From positions 1-21,280 of the forward strand of contig CABUZU010000019.1 in NCBI GenBank assembly GCA_902496125.1: a stretch of DNA of 21,280 nucleotides, given 5' to 3'. The notes under the pieces were generated by a model that saw nothing but the letters and a program-made list of their open reading frames with translations, was not told the DNA's origin and did not search any database. This DNA comes from an uncultured Lachnospiraceae bacterium (lineage in GTDB: Bacteria; Bacillota; Clostridia; Lachnospirales; Lachnospiraceae). This document shows, one piece after another, positions 15,774 through 21,280 of this stretch; position 1 is the stretch's first letter; each line of letters opens with the position of its first letter. Both the position numbers and the translations under genes were made by a program.

Positions 15774-16866
15774 AGATTTTTGAGAGCTTAATTTCTCCTT
15801 TTTGATATCCTACCACCTCCTCAATTGATACAACCTTCCTACTTCCATCTCTCAGTCTTTCTAAATGTATTAAAATATCAATTGCTGATGCAATTTGATT
15901 TTTTATTGCTTCTAATGGAAGTTCTGCTCCCATAAGAACCATCATTTCAAGTCTCGTTAACATATCATTTGAACTATTTGCATGACCTGTAGAAATTGAA
16001 CCATCATGACCTGTATTCATAGCTTGTAACATATCTAAGGCTTCTTCGGAGCGAACTTCACCAACAATAATTCTATCCGGTCTCATTCTAAGTGAGGCTC
16101 GAATTAAATCTCTAATACTAATTTCATTTTTTCCTTCTAAATTTTTATTCCTTGCTTCTAAACTAATTAAATTTGGAATATCTATTTGCAATTCTGCTGA
16201 ATCCTCAATTGTAATAATACGTTCATCCTTAGGGATAAACTGCGACAAGGCATTTAAAAATGTAGTCTTTCCTGCCCCTGTACCACCACTAATAAAAATA
16301 TTATATCTAGCCCTTACCAGTTCTTCTAGAAACTTCGCTGCCTCTTCTGAGATACTATTCCATTCGATTAATTTCTTCATATCAATTGGTGTTTTAGGAA
16401 ACTTTCTTATCGTTAATACTGGTCCATTTAAAGCAATTGGCTTTAACACAACATGTACTCTTGAACCATCCATCAAACGTGCATCTACAATCGGCGTACT
16501 TTCATTTACAACTCGATTTACGCTTGATACAATCTGTTGAATTACATCCATCAATTTCTCTTCTGATGAAAACTTCTTATGCCATTTTAAAATCTTTCCT
16601 TCTCGCTCAATAAAAATACAATTTGCTCCATTCACCATAATCTCCGATACCGTTTCATCTTCAACCAATTCTTGCAATACATCTAATCCTCGAATTGAAT
16701 TATATAATTCTTTTTGTAATTCTATCTTCTCTTCATAAGAAAAATAAGTCTTCTTACTTTCACGAATTAGCATTTCATCAATCTTATTTTTAAGTTCTTC
16801 ATTGCTAATATAAGACATTAAATCCAGTTCTTCTCGAAGCTTTAATTGTAACTCGTTTAATTGCAT
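15685..16866 (-). CDS. tadA: TadA/CpaF-type secretion ATPase
   Basis: This 393-residue hexameric ATPase powers assembly and perhaps retraction of the Flp pilus at the cytoplasmic face. All family boxes are present: the N-terminal domain with VSEIMVNG (73-80), Walker A GGTGAGKTT (194-202), the Asp box TIEDSAELQ (219-227), Walker B DRIIVGEVR (264-272) and the His box TGHDGSISTGHANS (285-298). The C-terminal tail of about 25 residues (KTGYNLQNKRKITDRYQL at the end) overlaps tadB. ATG 16866 overlaps the tadZ end by 10 bases and has only a weak GGTGTG ribosome site, so coupling to tadZ is likely. Length and motifs are normal. Confidence 0.96.
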   Translation of the reverse strand: MQLNELQLKLREELDLMSYISNEELKNKIDEMLIRESKKTYFSYEEKIELQKELYNSIRGLDVLQELVEDETVSEIMVNGANCIFIEREGKILKWHKKFSSEEKLMDVIQQIVSSVNRVVNESTPIVDARLMDGSRVHVVLKPIALNGPVLTIRKFPKTPIDMKKLIEWNSISEEAAKFLEELVRARYNIFISGGTGAGKTTFLNALSQFIPKDERIITIEDSAELQIDIPNLISLEARNKNLEGKNEISIRDLIRASLRMRPDRIIVGEVRSEEALDMLQAMNTGHDGSISTGHANSSNDMLTRLEMMVLMGAELPLEAIKNQIASAIDILIHLERLRDGSRKVVSIEEVVGYQKGEIKLSKIYEYDRQEKIIKKTGYNLQNKRKITDRYQL

Positions 16867-17807
16867 ACGTTAAAATCACACCATTTCAATTCGTTATAAT
16901 AATTAAAATTCCACTGTTTCCTTGTTAATAATTCTGATGGTATCTTAATTTTTTCTATCTTGTTTAAAATATCATTTTTTTCCCTCCCGCTTAAATAATT
17001 TTCAAAATATTTTATCTTCTTAGTCGTATAACAATCATCCATTATAGGCATATAGATTATTCCAGCTAAATCTAAAAACTCTATTACATTTATCACATCA
17101 TTTCCAATATCTATAATGATTCTTTGATATTTACTTGATATCTTTTCAATAAACTCCTTTACCTGATTTGCTGTAATCTTATAAAGGTCTTCTGGTGTAA
17201 TCAAAGGATAAATATATGGCAACTCCGATAAATATCCAATTGCCTTTTCAAATATCTTCTCATCATATCGCCCTTGTTTTAAACAGTATAATAAATCCGA
17301 TAAATCATAAATTTCATCATAATTTTGACTACAATCCAATAGTGAAAATTTATCCAATGTTAATAAAATCGTATTTTCTTTCTCTAGACTCTGATATCCT
17401 AAAAGAACAGCTAGCGATGTTTTAAAGCTATTTGATACTGGCGAATAAACTCCTACTATTTTACAATTTGATTCTTTCACAGCTTCAAAGACTTCCATCT
17501 CTAAAAGTTTCAATAACTGAGCTCTAATATATCTTGAAGACTGATACTTATAAATTATATTCGAACCATCATTTACCTCTTTACTTGACAAATAAATCAT
17601 TTTCTTTGCCAGAGCTTCTTCTTGAAGTTCTACTCCATCATCAATTATTAAAGCGTCTAACTTATAAACATCTACAAATTTCTCTAATTCATCTTCTTTT
17701 GTAAAAATAAATAATTGTAACCTAACATCTTCTTCTAAACAATGCACTAATTTTTCTAAATATTTTTTATTTCTACCAAACACTCCTATTTTAAGAATGA
17801 CCCTCAC
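16857..17807 (-). CDS. tadZ: TadZ/CpaE-like ParA-family localisation factor, degenerate Walker A
   Basis: This 316-residue protein (313 if it starts at ATT 17798) has a receiver-like N-terminal domain (IGVFGRNKKYLEKLV to about residue 90). A ParA/MinD-like domain follows, including SKYQRIIIDIGNDV (the usual Walker B strand) and GIIYMPIMDDCYTTKKIKYF. The P-loop region reads YSPVSNSFKTSLA (about 121-133). Thr and the P-loop Lys remain, but the glycines and the signature lysine of the normal KGGxGKT are gone, so ATP turnover is doubtful. TadZ proteins place the Tad machine at a site in the cell. GTG 17807 is only 1 base from AGGAGG (17809-17814), too near. ATT 17798 is 10 bases away and fits better. 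It is the first gene of the Tad operon, right after the promoter. Confidence 0.85.
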   Translation of the reverse strand: MRVILKIGVFGRNKKYLEKLVHCLEEDVRLQLFIFTKEDELEKFVDVYKLDALIIDDGVELQEEALAKKMIYLSSKEVNDGSNIIYKYQSSRYIRAQLLKLLEMEVFEAVKESNCKIVGVYSPVSNSFKTSLAVLLGYQSLEKENTILLTLDKFSLLDCSQNYDEIYDLSDLLYCLKQGRYDEKIFEKAIGYLSELPYIYPLITPEDLYKITANQVKEFIEKISSKYQRIIIDIGNDVINVIEFLDLAGIIYMPIMDDCYTTKKIKYFENYLSGREKNDILNKIEKIKIPSELLTRKQWNFNYYNELKWCDFNVCN

Positions 17808-17830
17808 CCCTCCTAAATTAGACTATCTAT

Positions 17831-17859
17831 ATTTTAAGTCCTTTTATTCTAAATGTCAA
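17831..17859 (-). promoter_or_regulatory. Strong promoter of the Tad operon
   Basis: On the minus strand, a perfect TTGACA (17854-17859) and TAAAAT (17831-17836) have a 17-base spacer. Transcription would begin near 17824, only about 10 bases before the AGGAGG site of tadZ. No operator is obvious. Confidence 0.78.
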
Positions 17860-17872
17860 GTAATAACTAAAA

Positions 17873-17914
17873 AAAAATGCCTATAAAATGAAATTTCATT
17901 TCATAAGCATTTTT
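17873..17914 (-). terminator. Terminator of glgB
   Basis: Two 21-base arms (17873-17893 and 17894-17914) pair fully in the minus-strand RNA, with two G-U pairs. The tip is AAAUUU and the stem is flanked by A and T runs, so a T run of at least seven follows. It begins just after the glgB stop and ends before the Tad promoter, insulating the two units. On the plus strand the same two positions are C-A mismatches, so it favours minus-strand transcripts. Confidence 0.85.
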
Positions 17915-17919
17915 GTTGA

Positions 17920-19812
17920 TTAAAATTTAAAAATTGCAGCACCATATGCTGGCAATGGATAAGAAATTCGATAAGGTCTATTGTCACAAAGTGACTTCTC
18001 TGCTTTATAAATTTCTTCCTGACTTGGTTTTTCAATTAATCCATGCTCGGTATCTAATATTCTAGTATATTTACCTCTCTTAGGTACTCCTACTGCATAA
18101 TCTAATCGTTCCACAGGTGTAAAATTCATTACAAACAATAAATTGTTACCTTTCTTACCAGATTTACGAATAAAACTGAAAATACTTCTATCTCCATCAT
18201 CGCAATTAATCCATTCAAATCCATCCCAATCATAATCTAATGCATACATTGCAGAATAACGTCTATAAATCTTTAAAAGTCCTTTAAAATAATTCTGAAC
18301 ATCTTGGTGCTTTTTATCATACAATAAATACCAATCTAATTGTTCTTCTTCATTCCATTCACTACGCTGTGCAAAATCTTGTCCCATAAATAAAAGCTTC
18401 TTACCAGGATGTCCCATAAAGAATGTATAGGCAACCTTTAGATTCTTAAATTTATCACCTTCTAGACCTGGCATTTTTTCTAACATTGAGCATTTTAAAT
18501 GAACCACTTCGTCATGTGATAGTACTAAAATAAAATTCTCACTTGTTGCATAGCTCATACCAAAAGTCATCTTATTGTGATTATATTTACGAAAATACGG
18601 GTCTAATTTCATATAATCTAAGAAATCATGCATCCAACCCATATTCCATTTAAACTGAAAACCAAGACCTTGTTGATTCGTAGGTTTTGTTACATTAGGC
18701 CAAGCAGTTGATTCTTCAGCAATAATAGAAATTCCTGGATTTCTAGATGCCATAATACTATTTAAATGCTTTAGAAATTCAATTGCTTCTAAATTCTCAT
18801 TACCACCATATTTATTGGCTACCCATTCTCCATCTTTTCTACCATAGTCTAAATATAACATCGATGCTACAGCGTCAACACGTAGTGCATCGATATGAAA
18901 TTGTTCAACCCAATATAATGCATTGGCAATTAGAAAATTAGAGACCTCTGTTCTAGAATAATCAAAGACCTTAGTACCCCAATCTGCATGTTCGCCCTTT
19001 CTAGTGTCTGCATATTCATATAAAGGTTCTCCATCAAAATTAGCAAGTCCATGTGCATCTTTTGGAAAATGTGCTGGTACCCAGTCTAGAATAACACCAA
19101 TTCCCTTTTTATGCAGATAATTTACCAAATAAGCAAAATCCTGTGGTGAACCGTATCTTGAAGTCGGTGCATAATATCCTGTTACCTGATAGCCCCAAGA
19201 GCCATCATATGGATGCTCTAAAATACCCATTAATTCAACATGAGTATAACCCATATCTTTTACATATTCAGCTAATTCTTTTGCAAATTCACGGTAGGTA
19301 TAATACCATGAACCTCTCTCATCACTATGTCTCTTCCATGAACCTGGATGAACCTCATAAATGGAAATTGGAGCACTCTTCCAGTCTGTCTTTGCTCGTT
19401 TTTGGGTCCACTTCTCATCTGTCCATTTTATCTTATTAAGGTCTGCTACTCTTGAAGCAGTTGCCGGACGAACTTCTGCAAAATTTGCATAAGGGTCTGC
19501 TTTAAATAGAATTTCTCCACTCTTTGTTTCAATTGCAAATTTGTAGATTTCTCCTACTTTTATTTTACTTATAAAAACTTCATAAATCCCTGAAGTGGCA
19601 ATTGGAGTCATTGGTGTGGCTGAAGGGTCCCAATGGTTGAAATTACCTACTAAACTTACTGATTTTGCATGTGGTGCCCATACAGCAAAATAAACCCCTT
19701 TTTTCCCTTTATATTTGATAGGATGAGCCCCTAATTTACGATAGATTTCATAATGTGTCCCATTGCCAAATAGATAACAATCTGTATCTGTTATTAGATT
19801 TGTTAATGCCAT
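17920..19812 (-). CDS. glgB: 1,4-alpha-glucan (glycogen) branching enzyme
   Basis: This enzyme cuts an alpha-1,4 glucan and rejoins it as an alpha-1,6 branch during glycogen synthesis in the cytoplasm. The 630 residues are normal for a GH13 branching enzyme with one N-terminal CBM48 domain (about 25-110; GVYFAVWAPHAKSVSLVGNF). Catalytic regions are intact: DWVPAHFP (243-250), LRVDAVASMLYLDYG with nucleophile Asp313, IIAEES with acid/base Glu366, and LSHDEVVH with Asp434. ATG 19812 has GGGAGGA 6 bases upstream. No other glg gene is next to it; it stands as a single-gene unit between the tRNA operon and the Tad locus, with its own promoter and terminator. No oddities were seen. Confidence 0.97.
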   Translation of the reverse strand: MALTNLITDTDCYLFGNGTHYEIYRKLGAHPIKYKGKKGVYFAVWAPHAKSVSLVGNFNHWDPSATPMTPIATSGIYEVFISKIKVGEIYKFAIETKSGEILFKADPYANFAEVRPATASRVADLNKIKWTDEKWTQKRAKTDWKSAPISIYEVHPGSWKRHSDERGSWYYTYREFAKELAEYVKDMGYTHVELMGILEHPYDGSWGYQVTGYYAPTSRYGSPQDFAYLVNYLHKKGIGVILDWVPAHFPKDAHGLANFDGEPLYEYADTRKGEHADWGTKVFDYSRTEVSNFLIANALYWVEQFHIDALRVDAVASMLYLDYGRKDGEWVANKYGGNENLEAIEFLKHLNSIMASRNPGISIIAEESTAWPNVTKPTNQQGLGFQFKWNMGWMHDFLDYMKLDPYFRKYNHNKMTFGMSYATSENFILVLSHDEVVHLKCSMLEKMPGLEGDKFKNLKVAYTFFMGHPGKKLLFMGQDFAQRSEWNEEEQLDWYLLYDKKHQDVQNYFKGLLKIYRRYSAMYALDYDWDGFEWINCDDGDRSIFSFIRKSGKKGNNLLFVMNFTPVERLDYAVGVPKRGKYTRILDTEHGLIEKPSQEEIYKAEKSLCDNRPYRISYPLPAYGAAIFKF

Positions 19813-19847
19813 AAATTTATCCTCCCATTGCCTCTTGTCATAAACTT

Positions 19848-19876
19848 ATTATAGTACGCACAATAAAAAAAAGCAA
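19848..19876 (-). promoter_or_regulatory. Promoter of glgB, overlapping the tRNA terminator
   Basis: On the minus strand, TTGCTT (19871-19876) and a perfect TATAAT (19848-19853) are 17 bases apart. The -35 box is the descending arm of the tRNA-operon terminator hairpin and the spacer holds its T run. Confidence 0.6.
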
Positions 19877-19893
19877 TCAAAAAATGATTGCTT
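19871..19893 (-). terminator. Terminator of the tRNA operon
   Basis: A 9-bp stem (AAGCAATCA with TGATTGCTT), a 5-base loop and then a run of T on the minus strand (19863-19872). It begins 6 bases after the 3' end of tRNA-Lys. Confidence 0.9.
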
Positions 19894-19899
19894 CTAAAA

Positions 19900-19972
19900 T
19901 GAGACACCGGGGACTCGAACCCCGGACAACTTGATTAAAAGTCAAGTGCTCTACCACCTGAGCTAGTATCCC
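19900..19972 (-). tRNA. tRNA-Lys (anticodon UUU)
   Basis: This 73-base cloverleaf has acceptor GGGATAC/GTGTCTC, discriminator A, and an anticodon loop CTTTTAA within CTTGA/TCAAG. The T arm contains GGTTCGAGTCC. CCA is not encoded. It is the last gene of the four-tRNA operon. Confidence 0.96.
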
Positions 19973-19983
19973 ATATTTTTCAA

Positions 19984-20056
<73 letters not shown>

Positions 20057-20061
20057 ATGAG

Positions 20062-20135
<74 letters not shown>

Positions 20136-20167
20136 TCAATAACTAAGGAAAATAAATTATTTTCAAG

Positions 20168-20249
20168 TGGGGGAAAGTGGATTCGAACCACTGAAAGCGA
20201 TGCTAACAGATTTACAGTCTGCCCCCTTTGGCCACTCGGGAATTCCCCC
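20168..20249 (-). tRNA. tRNA-Tyr (anticodon GUA)
   Basis: This 82-base class II tRNA has a long variable arm, acceptor GGGGGAA/TTCCCCC, discriminator A, and anticodon arm CAGA-CTGTAAA-TCTG. CCA is not encoded. It is the first gene of the tRNA operon. Confidence 0.96.
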
Positions 20250-20301
20250 ATAAGCGATATTTAGTTCTTGCTTTTTGCTTTCTCGCTTAGCACAGTTACA
20301 G

Positions 20302-20330
20302 ATTATAGCACAATGATATTTTTTTGGCAA
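20302..20330 (-). promoter_or_regulatory. Promoter of the tRNA operon
   Basis: On the minus strand, TTGCCA (20325-20330) and a perfect TATAAT (20302-20307) are 17 bases apart. TGC directly before the -10 box makes it an extended promoter, as expected for a strongly expressed stable-RNA operon. It is divergent from the oxidoreductase gene. Confidence 0.8.
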
Positions 20331-20395
20331 GCACTTTTTTTGATTTTTTTTAAAAAAATTTGTATTTCTATATGTACTTTTAAAAAAAATTGGTA

Positions 20396-20401
20396 TATAA
20401 T
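20396..20401 (+). promoter_or_regulatory. -10 box of the oxidoreductase gene
   Basis: A perfect TATAAT lies 45 bases before the start codon. The region upstream is runs of A and T with no convincing -35 box (TGTACT at 17 bases is poor); the A-tracts may act as an UP-like element. No Rex-type operator was recognised. Confidence 0.45.
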
Positions 20402-20446
20402 TTGGAATACATAACGATTTTAAGAATGGCTAAGGAGTAGAGGAAG

Positions 20447-21280
20447 ATGAATTTAGAAAAATATAAACTAACACCTAGTAAAAATTTAGATACAAAGATT
20501 GAGGCAACACTTAAGAAAATGGAGCAAAAGATTAAGGCTTGTCCTCCAGGAAGCTGTCCAATTACGGTTCAACTTTCATTTTTACAAGCTTCTCGTCCAC
20601 ATAGTTGCCATAAATGTACCCCTTGTCGAGAAGGAATGAGAGTTGTAGAGAATACCTTACTTAAGATTTTAGCAGGAAATGGCTGTGAAGAGGACTTAAC
20701 ATTATTGAGAACGACATTGGAGACCATGGTAGAATCCTCGGACTGTGCAATTGGCTATGATACTGCACAGGTTTTATTAGATGGAATGGATGCATTTGTT
20801 TCTGAATATAAGAGCCATATTCAATATGGAATGTGTGGAGAAGAAGTAGGACAGGATACACCTTGTGTAACCCTATGTCCAGCACATGTGGATATTCCAG
20901 GATATATTGCATTAATTAAAGAAGAGCGTTATGCCGATGCCATTGCATTAATTCGTAAGGACAATCCATTTCCAACCGCTTGTGCAATGATTTGTGAGCA
21001 TCCATGTGAAGCAAGATGTCGCCGTCAGATTATTGACAGTCCATTAAATATTCGAGGACTTAAGAAATTTGCAGTAGACCAAGTTGCAGCAGATAAGGTA
21101 GCTACTCCTAAGAGAGCAACCGATACTGGCAAGAAGGTAGCAATTATTGGTGGTGGTCCTAGTGGACTTACCACGGCGTATTTCTTATCCTTAATGGGAC
21201 ATAGCATTACCGTATTTGAAGAAAAGAAACAACTTGGTGGCATGTCAAGATATGGTATTCCCAATTATCGTTTCCCAAAA
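20447..21280 (+). CDS. Iron-sulfur flavoprotein oxidoreductase, NuoF-like plus GltD-like (partial)
   Basis: The first 278 residues are seen; the gene continues past the window. Residues 30-110 resemble the C-terminal 4Fe-4S domain of NuoF: SCHKCTPCREGM supplies Cys54, Cys57 and Cys60, and Cys100 (SSDCAIG) is the distal ligand. Residues 138-195 are a GltD-type two-cluster domain (CVTLCPAHVDIPGYI, then CAMICEHPCEARCRR). Residues 231-270 begin a FAD-binding Rossmann fold (VAIIGGGPSGL, then QLGGMSRYGIPNYRFPK). Such proteins pass electrons between NAD(P)H, flavin and iron-sulfur partners. In anaerobes they can accompany [FeFe]-hydrogenases or transhydrogenases, but the partner lies outside this window. 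ATG 20447 has AGGAAG/AAGGAG upstream. The NuoF NADH- and FMN-binding part is absent, so the cluster domain is fused alone. Confidence 0.88.
   Translation, partial: MNLEKYKLTPSKNLDTKIEATLKKMEQKIKACPPGSCPITVQLSFLQASRPHSCHKCTPCREGMRVVENTLLKILAGNGCEEDLTLLRTTLETMVESSDCAIGYDTAQVLLDGMDAFVSEYKSHIQYGMCGEEVGQDTPCVTLCPAHVDIPGYIALIKEERYADAIALIRKDNPFPTACAMICEHPCEARCRRQIIDSPLNIRGLKKFAVDQVAADKVATPKRATDTGKKVAIIGGGPSGLTTAYFLSLMGHSITVFEEKKQLGGMSRYGIPNYRFPK

Noticed and set aside
20426..20440. Five-codon upstream frame (Met-Ala-Lys-Glu-stop) before the oxidoreductase gene
   Set aside because: It is formed by the ribosome site AAGGAG itself, has no ribosome site of its own and no regulatory codon run, so chance is likely.
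20661..21264. Minus-strand open frames opposite the oxidoreductase gene
   Set aside because: The plus-strand frame has intact motifs along the whole stretch; the others are shadows without ribosome sites.

Overview
The window is AT-rich DNA (about one third G+C by eye) with strong AGGAGG-type ribosome binding sites, closely packed one-direction operons and tRNA genes that do not encode CCA. These traits, and the gene families present, point to a low-GC Firmicute of the class Clostridia, most likely a gut-type Lachnospiraceae member. The species cannot be named from this stretch. Nearly everything is on the minus strand; only the last, truncated gene is on the plus strand.

Layout, left to right. 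1-1055 is a broken YD-repeat (RHS-type) gene. 1113-3935 is a small accessory cassette: a secreted cysteine-containing protein, a small HAAS-like membrane protein and a PadR regulator (one operon), then an AAA ATPase of the DUF4143 type. The same terminator-hairpin sequence lies at both ends of this cassette. 3954-6091 holds pgi and an unknown three-helix membrane protein. 6228-8713 is a housekeeping run transcribed in the order HIT hydrolase, TSCPD protein, murG, mtnN.

8792-17807 is a compact Tad (tight adherence, type IVc) pilus locus driven by a near-consensus promoter at 17831-17859. Its order is tadZ, tadA, tadB, tadC, a 56-residue Flp prepilin, a DUF5702/TadG-like protein, a TadE-like protein with two zinc-finger-like modules, the A24 prepilin peptidase tadV, a second TadE-like pseudopilin and an FHA-domain protein. 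Most junctions overlap or are a few bases apart, so translation is probably coupled. There is no secretin or RcpA homologue, as expected for a cell with one membrane. TadZ, TadA, TadB and TadC would form the cytoplasmic and membrane motor. TadV would process Flp and the TadE-like proteins. The FHA protein would link the machine to threonine phosphorylation.

17920-19812 is glgB (glycogen branching enzyme), followed by its own terminator. 19900-20249 is a four-gene tRNA operon (Tyr, initiator Met, Phe, Lys) with promoter and terminator. From 20447 a divergent gene encodes the N-terminal part of an iron-sulfur flavoprotein that joins a NuoF-like cluster domain to a GltD-like domain; it runs off the window.

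The most unusual points are the TadE-like protein with duplicated H-x4-C...C-x2-C modules and no conventional start codon (ATT is the best-placed candidate), a TadC with an extra extracytoplasmic domain of about 190 residues, a TadZ with a degenerate Walker A motif, and the duplicated hairpin around the accessory cassette.
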